Below are positions 1 to 9,619 of a stretch of 64,000 bases of DNA, piece by piece (the first letter of the stretch is position 1; each line of letters starts with the position of its first letter). The DNA is from Planktothrix agardhii NIES-204 (GTDB lineage Bacteria > Cyanobacteriota > Cyanobacteriia > Cyanobacteriales > Microcoleaceae), in contig AP017991.1 in assembly GCA_003609755.1 (NCBI GenBank), positions 558,001-622,000 on the forward strand. The letters are read 5' to 3'. The notes under the pieces are model-generated. The model saw nothing but the letters and a program-made list of their open reading frames with translations, was not told the DNA's origin and ran no database searches. The translations under genes and the position numbers were made by a program.

Positions 1-1007
1 CGGCTTTTTAACAGTTCTAATTTTTCCGTTTGCAATTGATGAACCGATTGTTGGAGTTGTTTAACCACCCGATACATTTCCGTCGGGTCAAGCATTCTTA
101 ATAAACTAACCTGTGTAATAATTCCTAATAACTCTCCTTCATCCCCACAAACAATTAGTCGTTGTACCTGTTGTTTTTGCATTTCTTGATGCGCCATCCA
201 CAGAGAATCATTAATTTTCAAAGAAAAGGATAAATTTCTCATTACCGTGGTTGCATAAGTCGCCGTTAAATCTAATTCCAAAAATTGCGCCTCCACAATA
301 TCCTGTTCTGTAACTAATCCAATAGGGGTTAATTTTTTCTCAGTTCCGGCTTGAAAAATAACCACATAACTCGCTTGATGGGCGGTCATCATTTGCGCTA
401 AACTCAATACAGATGTTGTGACTGGAGCCGTAATTACTTGGGTGATCATTTCATCCCCCACCCGGCGTAATCTTAAAATATTAGCGGGTTGTAAAACCTG
501 ACGAATTCGTTCTGGGGTAATCACTCCCACTAATTGACCTCGAATATCTAAAACGGGTAAATGCGAAATTTGATGTTGTCGAAATAAGGATAAAGCCGTA
601 AAAATATCTTGATCATCAGATTCTGTTAAACTAACAGAAATTGGAGACATGATTTCAGCGACTCGGACTTTATTAAGATTTTTTTTGATGACAGGATCTA
701 AAATTTCTGTTGCCATTAACTGAACAATATCTCGTTCCGTGATTATTCCTACAACCGAAGCCATCTGAGGCTGTTCATCGGGAAGTACCGGAGTAATTTC
801 TTCCGAGTCTTGATTAATAACCAAAACACAGCTTGCCCGAGATTCTTCTATTAAAAAACTACCAGAGTTTAAAAGACAATGATTCTGAGATTGACCCAGT
901 ATTTTAATCACATCCGCTAAACAGGTTTCTGGTGTTACAATAAATGGATTCCGATCAATGGCTTGTTCTAAAGCAGATGAATAACGCACAGACTGGTAAA
1001 ATTCCAT
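1..1007 (-). CDS. CBS-domain signalling protein, N-terminal part (cut by window edge)
   Basis: The frame is open from an ATG at 1007 to the left edge (335 codons) with no stop, so the C-terminus is missing. The translation begins MEFYQSVRYSSALEQAI and contains four CBS motifs in two pairs (for example VRVAEIMSPISVSLTES and LPVLDIRGQLVGVITPERI), followed near the edge by a glutamine/leucine-rich coiled coil (VVKQLQQSVHQLQTEKLELL). CBS pairs usually bind adenine nucleotides. In cyanobacteria this CBS-plus-coiled-coil layout commonly precedes PAS, histidine kinase or GGDEF domains, so a sensory output domain probably lies outside the window; that is inference. Confidence 0.8.
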   Translation of the reverse strand, partial: MEFYQSVRYSSALEQAIDRNPFIVTPETCLADVIKILGQSQNHCLLNSGSFLIEESRASCVLVINQDSEEITPVLPDEQPQMASVVGIITERDIVQLMATEILDPVIKKNLNKVRVAEIMSPISVSLTESDDQDIFTALSLFRQHQISHLPVLDIRGQLVGVITPERIRQVLQPANILRLRRVGDEMITQVITAPVTTSVLSLAQMMTAHQASYVVIFQAGTEKKLTPIGLVTEQDIVEAQFLELDLTATYATTVMRNLSFSLKINDSLWMAHQEMQKQQVQRLIVCGDEGELLGIITQVSLLRMLDPTEMYRVVKQLQQSVHQLQTEKLELLKS

Positions 1008-1104
1008 AACAATACTCTAAAAAGGTTCGTAGGAAGATCCAATAAATTTTTAACATTAAAAAATCAGCAAGTCTGTAATTAGTTTAACTTAATTCAACAA
1101 TAGG

Positions 1105-1764
1105 ATGGTTATGATTGTATCTGTTAATGAACGCAATTTTTGGGAAGAACGCTATCAACAGGGAACCACCGCCTGGGACTTAGGAGAACCCGCCCCACCG
1201 TTTATTACGTTTTTGCAATCTTCTGAGGCTCCACCCCCGGGAAAAACGGCGGTTTTAGGCTGTGGAAGGGGTTATGATGCCCTATTATTTGCCAGTTATG
1301 GTTTTGAGGTTATTGGGTTTGATTTTGCGGATTCTGCGATTCAAGACGCATTAGAATATCAACAATTATTAATCAATAAATCGTCAATTTTAAAGGGAGC
1401 AGGAAAATATTTACCCACTTCAGCGCAATTTTTACAACAGGATATTTTTGACTTACCCCAGGAGTTTTTAGGACAGTTTGATTATGTAATTGAACATACT
1501 TGTTTTTGTGCAATTTCCCCAGATCAACGCCCTAATTATGTCAATTTAGTTGAGTCAATTATGAAACCCAATGGGCAATTATTCGGGTTGTTTTTTACCC
1601 ATTCCCGTGCCGGAGGGCCACCTTTTGGGATTACTCCGGCGGAAATTCGACAGTATTTTCAAGGGAAATTTCAGATTCTTTCCCTGCATCCGGTGACTGA
1701 ATCAACCCCCAGCCGTCAAGGAGAAGAACATTGGGGACATTTTATGGCACATCAAAAACTTTAG
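1105..1764 (+). CDS. TPMT-family SAM-dependent methyltransferase
   Basis: The 219-residue product has the class I methyltransferase glycine loop (AVLGCGRGYDALLFASYG), an acidic residue after the second strand (VIGFDFADSAI), and the N-terminal NFWEERYQQGTTAWDLGEP stretch typical of thiopurine-methyltransferase-like bacterial enzymes. The later IEHTCFCAISPDQRPNYV and the C-terminal HWGHFMAHQ also fit this group. It should transfer a methyl group from SAM to a small thiol, halide or similar acceptor; the substrate cannot be read from sequence. A second in-frame ATG at 1111 has AGGA at a better distance and may be the true start. Confidence 0.8.
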   Translation: MVMIVSVNERNFWEERYQQGTTAWDLGEPAPPFITFLQSSEAPPPGKTAVLGCGRGYDALLFASYGFEVIGFDFADSAIQDALEYQQLLINKSSILKGAGKYLPTSAQFLQQDIFDLPQEFLGQFDYVIEHTCFCAISPDQRPNYVNLVESIMKPNGQLFGLFFTHSRAGGPPFGITPAEIRQYFQGKFQILSLHPVTESTPSRQGEEHWGHFMAHQKL

Positions 1765-1833
1765 CAATTAATTCTGCAAATTTTTTCTAACCTGGCTATA
1801 ATAAGTAAAGATTTAGTTAAACCTGATTTACAA

Positions 1834-2517
1834 ATGAGTCAACCGTTGAATTTAGAAAATATTGCCGATCAGCTAGATAGCAAAAATTTACGAGATCGTC
1901 TATTAGCCTTAGCTTCTTTGCGAAATGTTCCTCCAGAAGATGCTGTTCCTTTAATTAAAAAAGTGCTAGATGATGAAAGTTTACAAGTCCGTTCTATGGC
2001 AATTTTTGCCCTGGGAATTAAACCTACGGAAGAATGCTATTTTCTGTTGGTGAAACTATTAGAAAATGACCCGGATTATGGGGTAAGAGCCGATGCAGCC
2101 GGAGCCCTGGGATATCTGGGAGATATTCGCGCATTTGAACCTTTAGTTAGAGCTTTTTATGAGGATACAGATTGGCTAGTTAGATTTAGTGCGGCGGTCT
2201 CCCTGGGAAACCTCAAAGATATTAGGGCTCGGGATGTTTTATTGGCTGCATTAGAAAGTGATGAAGTGATTTTACATCAAGCTGCAATTGCTGCGATCGG
2301 AGAAATTAAAGATGTGGAATCGGTTGATAAAATTCTGCGATTTGCTCAAGCGGAAGATTGGTTAGTCCGGCAACGTTTAGCAGAAGCTCTGGGAAATTTA
2401 GTCACACCTAAAAGCCTTTCTGCGTTAAATTATTTAGCCAAAGATAGTCATTCTCAAGTCTCTGAATCCGCCAAGATTTCCATTGAGCGGCTACGGGAAG
2501 CGGGATTGCAAGTTTAA
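1834..2517 (+). CDS. HEAT-repeat (PBS-lyase type) protein, NblB-like
   Basis: The 227-residue protein is built almost entirely of helical HEAT repeats of the phycobilisome-lyase type (for example VRADAAGALGYLGDIRAFEPL, VRFSAAVSLGNLKDIRA, VRQRLAEALGNL). Size and repeat pattern match the cyanobacterial NblB group, which takes part in phycobilisome breakdown in nutrient stress, possibly by handling the bilin. The family also includes chromophore lyases (CpcE/F type), but no phycobiliprotein gene lies nearby, which favours NblB or a general HEAT protein. It stands alone on the plus strand, 70 bp after the methyltransferase gene. Confidence 0.7.
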   Translation: MSQPLNLENIADQLDSKNLRDRLLALASLRNVPPEDAVPLIKKVLDDESLQVRSMAIFALGIKPTEECYFLLVKLLENDPDYGVRADAAGALGYLGDIRAFEPLVRAFYEDTDWLVRFSAAVSLGNLKDIRARDVLLAALESDEVILHQAAIAAIGEIKDVESVDKILRFAQAEDWLVRQRLAEALGNLVTPKSLSALNYLAKDSHSQVSESAKISIERLREAGLQV

Positions 2518-2640
2518 AGATTTGATTAACAGGGAATGGAGAATATCAAAGATGATGCAATTGTCTTGACAAATTAACCCAACTGTTAGACGATAGGATT
2601 CTAGTTTCTAGGTTTAAATAAAAGCTATCCTTAAATCATC

Positions 2641-3945
2641 ATGACTTCTCCCTTCCCTTCTCGCAAAAAGCCTAAGATTCTGCAACTATTATTTTTTAGT
2701 TTTATTGTTTTATTCTTAGCTAGTACCTCGGCAATTTTAGGCGCGGTGACTGCTTTATTAGCTCCTGAAAAATTTGATTTTACTGAGCCAGAATCAAATA
2801 TTTTAGATGGACTCTGGCAACATCGGTTTAAATATAGTTTGTCTCGTCCGGTTAATATTTTAGTCCTGGGAATTGATGGAAGTCCCCACAGTTCTACCTC
2901 CTCTCCCGATCTATTTAAAGGTCGTAGTGATACGGTTTTATTTGTCAATTTTCAACCTCAAGATAAATCAGTTAGTTTGTTATCCATCCCCCGAGATACT
3001 CAAGTCCAAATTCCAGGTTATGGTACAGGAAAAATTAATGAAGCTAATTATTGGGGCGGCCCTAAATTAGCAAAGGAAGTGGTTCAAACTATTTTAAATA
3101 AAGTTGAAATTAACCGTTATGTGCGGGTGAGTAGTGGTGCTTTTCGAGAATTAGTTAATTTTTTAGGAGGAGTGGAAGTATATATTCCTCAACCTATGTC
3201 TTATCAGGATAAAACTCAAAAATTAGACATTAATTTGGCTCCCGGTTGGCAAACTATTAATGGTGAACAAGCGGATCAATTTGTGCGGTTTCGAGGCGAT
3301 GGTTATGGAGATTTAGGGCGGGTACAGCGTCAACAAGCCTTAATGGAAGCAATTTTAGTTCGACTGAAAGATCCGACGGTTTTACCTCGTGTTCCTGAAA
3401 TTATTCGGATTATGCAAAAATATATTGATACTAATTTAAGTTTTGAAGAAATTTTAACCTTAGTTAATTTTGGGTTAAATCTGGAATCTCAAAATTTTAA
3501 AATGGTAATGTTACCCGGTCGTTCTAGTTCGGAGGAATATTCTAATAGTAGTTATTGGTTAGTGGATGAACGGGGACGCGATCGGGTCATGTATCAATAT
3601 TTTCGGTTAGATTCCACCGGATATACCTTAAAAAGTGCCTACGAACCTTCTGCTTATGAAACTTTGTCTAAGGATTTAAAAATTGCAATTCAAAATACTT
3701 CCAGTAATCCCAAAGCAGCGGAGAAAATGCTAGATTTTCTATATAATCAAGGGTTTAATCAAGTTTATTTAGCCCCGATTGAAAGAACTCAACAACTAAA
3801 AACAGAAATTATTATTCAAGGCGGAGATTTAGGGGCAGCTAAACTGATGCAAAAAAACCTCGGTTTAGGTGAGCTTAAATCCTCAGCAACGGGTGATATG
3901 GGGTCGGATTTAACTATTAGAGTTGGAGAAGATTGGATCAAATAA
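2641..3945 (+). CDS. LytR-CpsA-Psr (LCP) family cell-wall glycopolymer transferase
   Basis: The protein has 434 residues. A short basic N-terminus (SRKKPKI) is followed by one membrane segment (about residues 14-40), then the extracytoplasmic LCP domain with the hallmark strands NILVLGIDG, GRSDTVLFVNF, SLLSIPRDTQVQIPG and KINEANYWGG, and the arginine-rich VRFRGDGYGDLGRVQRQ motif that binds the polyprenyl diphosphate. A C-terminal LytR_C-like domain follows (about 345-430). LCP enzymes attach polymers from lipid carriers to peptidoglycan or protein. It is monocistronic and convergent with egtD. Confidence 0.88.
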   Translation: MTSPFPSRKKPKILQLLFFSFIVLFLASTSAILGAVTALLAPEKFDFTEPESNILDGLWQHRFKYSLSRPVNILVLGIDGSPHSSTSSPDLFKGRSDTVLFVNFQPQDKSVSLLSIPRDTQVQIPGYGTGKINEANYWGGPKLAKEVVQTILNKVEINRYVRVSSGAFRELVNFLGGVEVYIPQPMSYQDKTQKLDINLAPGWQTINGEQADQFVRFRGDGYGDLGRVQRQQALMEAILVRLKDPTVLPRVPEIIRIMQKYIDTNLSFEEILTLVNFGLNLESQNFKMVMLPGRSSSEEYSNSSYWLVDERGRDRVMYQYFRLDSTGYTLKSAYEPSAYETLSKDLKIAIQNTSSNPKAAEKMLDFLYNQGFNQVYLAPIERTQQLKTEIIIQGGDLGAAKLMQKNLGLGELKSSATGDMGSDLTIRVGEDWIK

Positions 3946-3955
3946 AATTATCCAA

Positions 3956-3981
3956 GGGAGATTTTTAAATTCAATTCTCCC
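3956..3981. terminator. Short inverted repeat between convergent genes
   Basis: GGGAGA at 3956 pairs with TCTCCC at 3976 around a T-rich loop in the 52 bp between the convergent LCP and egtD genes. It could end transcription in either direction, but the stem is short and has no clear T tract. Confidence 0.3.
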
Positions 3982-3997
3982 CTGAAATTACCCTATC

Positions 3998-5032
3998 TTA
4001 AACGGTTTGTAATTGACACAAAATCAAACCAAACCATTGATTTTCGTCCGTCCAATTCTTGATGGAAACTAAGCCTAAATCCTCTAATTCCGCTTGAATT
4101 TTTTCCAGTTCAAACTTGCGAGAGATTTCCGTATGAATAGTTTCTCCTTGGGTAAATTCAATGGCTAAATTGAGCTTTTTGAGTTCAACAGTTTGCGATC
4201 GCAAACTTTTTAAGTGCATTTCAATTTGATGTTCGGTTTGATTGTAAAATGCCAAATGTTCAAATTGCTCTAAGTTAAAATTCCCTTCAAACAGATGGTT
4301 TAAATGTCGTAACATATTCAAGTTGAATGCCGCCGTTACCCCTTGACTATCATCATAAGCGGGTTCTAAAATTGATTTAGATTTGTGTAAATCAACCCCC
4401 AATAAAAAATAATCTCCAGGTTGCAAAGCTTCGACAATATGGGAAAAGAAAACATGGCATTCTTCCGGTTTCAAATTTCCCAAGCTACTGCCAATAAACC
4501 CAATCATTCGAGCAGGTAAGGGGGAAGGATTGAGATGTTTTAAAGCTGTCTCATAGGTGCTAACAATTCCATGAATATTCAGCTTCGGGTAATCTTTGAG
4601 CAGATTATAGGCACTTTCTTCTAAAATTCCGCCACTAATATCAATGGGTAAATAATGAAGTGGATGACCTAATTCTTGATAAGCGTCTAATAGAATTCGA
4701 GTTTTTGTAGAACTCCCACTTCCTAATTCTACAAGTTCGCAATAGCCTGTTAAATTGGCAATTTCTGAGGCATAATCTTGTAAAATCTTTGCTTCTGTGC
4801 GGGTTACATAATATTCGGGTAACTCACAAATTTTTTCAAACAATAATGATCCTCGATCATCATAAAAATATTTAGGTGGTAAGGTTTTTGGGGTTTGGGT
4901 TAACCCATTAATCACATCATCTCCCGCAGCAACGGGACATTTTTCTCGAAAAGTGTCAATCTTTAACCGAGGGCTAACCCTCGTGTACTTGTCTGGTGAT
5001 AAGACGGTAGAATTAGAAATTACCATGATCAA
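3998..5032 (-). CDS. egtD: L-histidine N-alpha-methyltransferase (EgtD family)
   Basis: The 344-residue protein matches the EgtD/DUF2260 methyltransferase family: LPPKYFYDDRGSLLFEKICE, LPEYYVTRTEAKIL, the SAM loop LVELGSGSSTKTRILLDA, YLPIDISGGILEESA, IGFIGSSLGNL and the C-terminal IHTEISRKF. EgtD trimethylates histidine to hercynine, the first step of ergothioneine synthesis. The sulfoxide synthase gene egtB, often adjacent, is not in this window, so it must be elsewhere or absent. The gene diverges from gatB. M3 of the annotated frame could also serve as the start. Confidence 0.88.
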   Translation of the reverse strand: MIMVISNSTVLSPDKYTRVSPRLKIDTFREKCPVAAGDDVINGLTQTPKTLPPKYFYDDRGSLLFEKICELPEYYVTRTEAKILQDYASEIANLTGYCELVELGSGSSTKTRILLDAYQELGHPLHYLPIDISGGILEESAYNLLKDYPKLNIHGIVSTYETALKHLNPSPLPARMIGFIGSSLGNLKPEECHVFFSHIVEALQPGDYFLLGVDLHKSKSILEPAYDDSQGVTAAFNLNMLRHLNHLFEGNFNLEQFEHLAFYNQTEHQIEMHLKSLRSQTVELKKLNLAIEFTQGETIHTEISRKFELEKIQAELEDLGLVSIKNWTDENQWFGLILCQLQTV

Positions 5033-5146
5033 ACATACAAATTCAGCTTAAGATAGACATCATACTGTGTCTTGTTTGGATAAAATATTACAATTTGTTT
5101 AAGATTGCGATACAATAGAGGATAGTTGTTGAAAAAATTCTGATGG

Positions 5147-6637
5147 ATGTCTATGACTGCTACTGCAAATGTTAAAACGGAGTACGAAGCGATTATTGGG
5201 TTAGAAACCCATTGTCAATTGAATACCGAAACCAAGATTTTCTCGAATTCTTCCACGAAATTTGGGGCTGATCCTAATATGAATATTGATCCGATTTGTA
5301 TGGGATTACCCGGTGTCCTCCCGGTATTAAATGAAAAAGTCTTAGAATATGCCGTAAAAGCCGGGTTAGCCCTGAATTGTGCAATTGCTCCTTACAGTAA
5401 ATTTGATCGCAAACAATATTTTTATCCTGATTTGCCTAAAAATTATCAAATTTCTCAATATGATTTACCCATTGCCATAAATGGTCATTTAGAAATAGAA
5501 ATTGTCGATGAAGATGGCAGTGCAACTCGCAAAACTATTGGAATTACTCGCTTACATATTGAAGAAGATGCCGGAAAATTAGTCCATGGCGGAAGCGATC
5601 GCCTTTCCGGTTCCACCTATTCTATGGTTGATTATAATCGGGCGGGAATTGCTTTAGCTGAAATTGTCTCTGAACCCGATATTCGTTCGGGACAAGAAGC
5701 CGCCGAATATGCCCAAGAAGTGCGTCGAATTGTGCGTTATTTGGGCGTGAGTGATGGCAATATGCAGGAAGGTTCGCTACGATGTGATGTGAATATTTCC
5801 GTGCGTCCGGTGGGACAAAAAGAGTTCGGAACTAAAGTTGAAATCAAAAATATGAACTCTTTTAGTGCGATCCAACGGGCGATTGATCATGAAATCGAAC
5901 GGCAAATTAAGGCAATTGAAACCCGGGAAAAAATTGTTCAAGAAACCCGGTTATGGGAAGAAGGAAGTCAACGGACAATTAGTATGCGAAAAAAAGAAGG
6001 AGCAAGCGATTATCGCTATTTTCCTGAACCCGATCTTCCACCGATTCAAGTATCTGCTGAACAACTCAAAACCTGGAAATCTCAATTACCTGAACTTCCA
6101 GTAGAAAAACGTCATCGCTATGAATCAGAATTAGGATTATCCCCCTACGATACTCGTATATTAACGGATGATCACCCGATTTCTGAATATTTTGAAGCCA
6201 CAATTGCCGCCGGAGCTAATATTAAACAAGCGGTAAATTGGATTATTGGTGATATTACGGCCCATCTCAAAAATGAAAAATGCAGTGTTACTGAAGTCGC
6301 TTTAAAACCGGAAGGATTAGCAGAATTAATTGCTTTAATTGAATCTGGAACAATTAGCGGTAAAATTGCTAAGGATTTATTACCAGAATTGTTAACTCAA
6401 GGCGGATCTCCTAAAGCATTAGTTGAAATAAAAGGATTAATTCAATTATCCGATCCTAAAGCATTAGCAGAAATTATTGATCAAGTTTTGGTAGAAAATC
6501 CCAAGGAATTAGAACAATATCACGCCGGAAAAACCAAACTCCAAGGATTTTTTGTTGGTCAAATTATGAAAAAAACCGGAGGACGGGCTGACCCTAAACT
6601 CACGAATCAACTATTAGGAGAAAAACTCAAAAAATAA
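5147..6637 (+). CDS. gatB: Asp-tRNA(Asn)/Glu-tRNA(Gln) amidotransferase subunit B
   Basis: The 496-residue length is normal for GatB. Signature blocks are clear: [15 protein letters not shown] at the N-terminus, the family signature around [48 protein letters not shown], and [18 protein letters not shown]. The tail (about 350-496) is the helical GatB/YqeY domain. GatB is the kinase and tRNA-binding subunit of GatCAB, which converts Glu-tRNA(Gln) to Gln-tRNA(Gln). gatA and gatC are not adjacent. A TACAAT box about 40 bp upstream is a plausible -10. Confidence 0.96.
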   Translation: MSMTATANVKTEYEAIIGLETHCQLNTETKIFSNSSTKFGADPNMNIDPICMGLPGVLPVLNEKVLEYAVKAGLALNCAIAPYSKFDRKQYFYPDLPKNYQISQYDLPIAINGHLEIEIVDEDGSATRKTIGITRLHIEEDAGKLVHGGSDRLSGSTYSMVDYNRAGIALAEIVSEPDIRSGQEAAEYAQEVRRIVRYLGVSDGNMQEGSLRCDVNISVRPVGQKEFGTKVEIKNMNSFSAIQRAIDHEIERQIKAIETREKIVQETRLWEEGSQRTISMRKKEGASDYRYFPEPDLPPIQVSAEQLKTWKSQLPELPVEKRHRYESELGLSPYDTRILTDDHPISEYFEATIAAGANIKQAVNWIIGDITAHLKNEKCSVTEVALKPEGLAELIALIESGTISGKIAKDLLPELLTQGGSPKALVEIKGLIQLSDPKALAEIIDQVLVENPKELEQYHAGKTKLQGFFVGQIMKKTGGRADPKLTNQLLGEKLKK

Positions 6638-6645
6638 ATAAATTT

Positions 6646-6685
6646 ATTCAGGTTAGGTTTTACGAATTATGAACCCAACCTGAAT
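6646..6685. terminator. Bidirectional terminator-like hairpin
   Basis: ATTCAGGTT at 6646-6654 pairs perfectly with AACCTGAAT at 6677-6685, with further GGTT/AACC pairing inside. It lies 9 bp after the gatB stop and just before the end of the convergent small membrane-protein gene, so it could serve both. Confidence 0.55.
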
Positions 6686-6692
6686 TGTCAGA

Positions 6693-6944
6693 TTAATCAG
6701 ATTTAGGACTAAAAAATAATTGGTTAACCTTACTAATTACCCAACTCAAAATCGCCCCACCCATTAAAATTCCAATCGCTGGAGTAAATACAGGTTCCCA
6801 AAGTTTATACCATAAATCCAAACCCAGATTGAGTTTAAAAGAATTGCCTAAAACCGCAACGACTAACCAAAAAAAACTGAATAATACAAAAAAAACATTT
6901 GCCACTAAAACTAGATTTAACCATTTAATCAACTGTTCTTTCAT
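6693..6944 (-). CDS. Small two-helix membrane protein, unknown function
   Basis: The product has 83 residues and two clear hydrophobic segments: about 11-33 (LVLVANVFFVLFSFFWLVVA) and about 53-70 (PAIGILMGGAILSWVISKV). It has a basic start and a short polar tail. I do not recognise a named family. It is convergent with gatB and stands alone. Likely thylakoid or plasma-membrane location is inference. Confidence 0.6.
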   Translation of the reverse strand: MKEQLIKWLNLVLVANVFFVLFSFFWLVVAVLGNSFKLNLGLDLWYKLWEPVFTPAIGILMGGAILSWVISKVNQLFFSPKSD

Positions 6945-7106
6945 AGTTCAAACTCAATAAAAATTATGTCAATCTATTTGATCTCGATTATATTTTAAGG
7001 GTTAGCGGGATTTTTTTGCAAATATTAACTCAAAATTTGTAGACAAACTTAACCTAATCTTTGTTACAATAGATCCTAGCAGTTATAGTAGGCAGTCTGT
7101 GTTAAT

Positions 7107-7628
7107 ATGGTTCGCTACACCCTAGCTCAAAGTCCCGAAATCGTTCTTACTGTCCGAGGCAAAGATTCATCTCAAGCCCGGGAGAAAGCGATGGACAAAC
7201 TGATGGAATTGATGGATACTGGGAAACTACCAACGGAATTAGAAGAAGGCTTTAGTCCCCAACAGTTTATCGAAGTTAAAGAACCCGATGATAGTCCCTT
7301 AGAAGAAGAAGATGCCATTTCCGAGGCGGTGCAAATTCTGAGTAATTTGGCTTCTTTGAAATTGAAGGTGATGGAATCAAAAGAAGAAGCCCTAAAAGTG
7401 CGAGAATCTATTGATATTCTGTTCACAGATCAACCAGTGACGGTGGAAGAAATCACCGATTTAAAAGACGGCTTTAAGGTATTAAAAAATTTCGCTGTTT
7501 CTAATCTTAGATATCGAGAAGCTAGGGGCAAAGCAGAAGAAGCTAGAGCCACTTTAGATGAAGCATTAAAATCTTCTGAACCCGAATCAAAACCAGATAA
7601 TTCTCAGGGAAAAAAAGATAAAAAATAA
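7107..7628 (+). CDS. Conserved acidic, helical protein of unknown function
   Basis: The 173-residue soluble protein begins VRYTLAQSPEIVLTVRGKD. It then has a predicted helical, glutamate-rich body (LASLKLKVMESKEEALKVRES, VSNLRYREARGKAEEARATL) and ends in a charged, lysine-rich tail (SEPESKPDNSQGKKDKK). I do not recognise a characterised family. GTTACAATAG about 50 bp upstream gives a plausible -10 box. Codon use is like that of its neighbours, so it appears to be a resident gene. Confidence 0.65.
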   Translation: MVRYTLAQSPEIVLTVRGKDSSQAREKAMDKLMELMDTGKLPTELEEGFSPQQFIEVKEPDDSPLEEEDAISEAVQILSNLASLKLKVMESKEEALKVRESIDILFTDQPVTVEEITDLKDGFKVLKNFAVSNLRYREARGKAEEARATLDEALKSSEPESKPDNSQGKKDKK

Positions 7629-7714
7629 CTTTAAAATAGGGAATGGGGAATAGGCAATGGTGATGAATTGTTCGAGTATTTTAATAAGAGCAGTAATCAT
7701 TATTCCCTCTTTTC

Positions 7715-7907
7715 CTAAAACCCATTACCTATCAAGGATTTAAACGGATTACGCGGTCTTGAATCCAAATCTATCCTAATATTTTGGGTGATTTCTTTAG
7801 CAGGAATCTGGTTAGGATTAATAGTCAGACAATGGGTGCTGACCGGAAGAATTTCCAAATTAAATTTTAATAAATTAGCAATAGATTTAAAACGAGGATT
7901 GCCAGAC
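7715..7907 (-). pseudogene. Possible gene remnant (about 63 codons, no start)
   Basis: On the minus strand an open stretch reads SGNPRFKSIANLLKFNLEIL, then ends IRIDLDSRPRNPFKSLIG before a stop at 7715. It looks like coding sequence in composition, but it has an in-frame stop immediately upstream (7908-7910) and no start codon. I do not recognise the family. It may be the 3' end of a decayed gene, or chance. The rest of 7629-7714 is a short repeat of the GGGAATGGGGAATAGG type. Confidence 0.25.
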
Positions 7908-7910
7908 TAG

Positions 7911-9138
<1,228 letters not shown>

Positions 9139-9144
9139 ATTAAA

Positions 9145-9200
9145 GTAGAGACGTGCCATGGTACGTCTCTACAGGCGGTTAAATGTTAGCGATAACCGCC
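9145..9200. terminator. Two consecutive palindromes between ilvC and a convergent gene
   Basis: The first palindrome has arms GTAGAGACGT (9145) and ACGTCTCTAC (9163) around a CCATGG core. The second is a perfect 8 bp repeat, GGCGGTTA (9174) and TAACCGCC (9193). The first resembles a dispersed cyanobacterial repeat, and a degenerate copy occurs at about 36432-36459. There is no T tract, so a termination role is only suggested by position. Confidence 0.45.
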
Positions 9201-9212
9201 AAACCCCACAGC

Positions 9213-9437
9213 CTATTTTGTCGGCTGGCCTTGATCAAGTTTTTGAATGTCCTTCTCTCGTTGTTCGTTAGTATCTTTCGGCTTTAACCACTTCGGCCAT
9301 AAACCCACAACAAACTCACGACTGGTTTTACTAGCATCTCTGGCGGGTTTGGGCAAAAATTTAAAGGTATCGCCAGAGGAAATAAACAGAATAATTAAGG
9401 CGACGGCACCCCAGCCTAGAATTTTTTTAGGAGTCAT
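9213..9437 (-). CDS. Small single-helix membrane protein, unknown function
   Basis: The product has 74 residues. A short basic start (MTPKKIL) leads into one membrane helix (about 7-21, GWGAVALIILFISSG), followed by a soluble, charged tail rich in K, R, D and E (LKPKDTNEQREKDIQKLDQG). It looks like a small conserved cyanobacterial protein, but I cannot name a family. The gene is convergent with ilvC. Confidence 0.6.
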   Translation of the reverse strand: MTPKKILGWGAVALIILFISSGDTFKFLPKPARDASKTSREFVVGLWPKWLKPKDTNEQREKDIQKLDQGQPTK

Positions 9438-9619
9438 AAGCGATTTTTAAGATATAGATATTTATGGGAGTTTATTGTAATCAGATTTGAAAGGTTTGTA
9501 CATCTAAATCAATCAATATCAAGAAATCCCTTCATTGTCGCCCCGTCAGCATAACACCCTAATAAGAGTGCGATCAAGCGCAACAACGAAGTTTTTCAAC
9601 TTAATTACAATTATACCCG

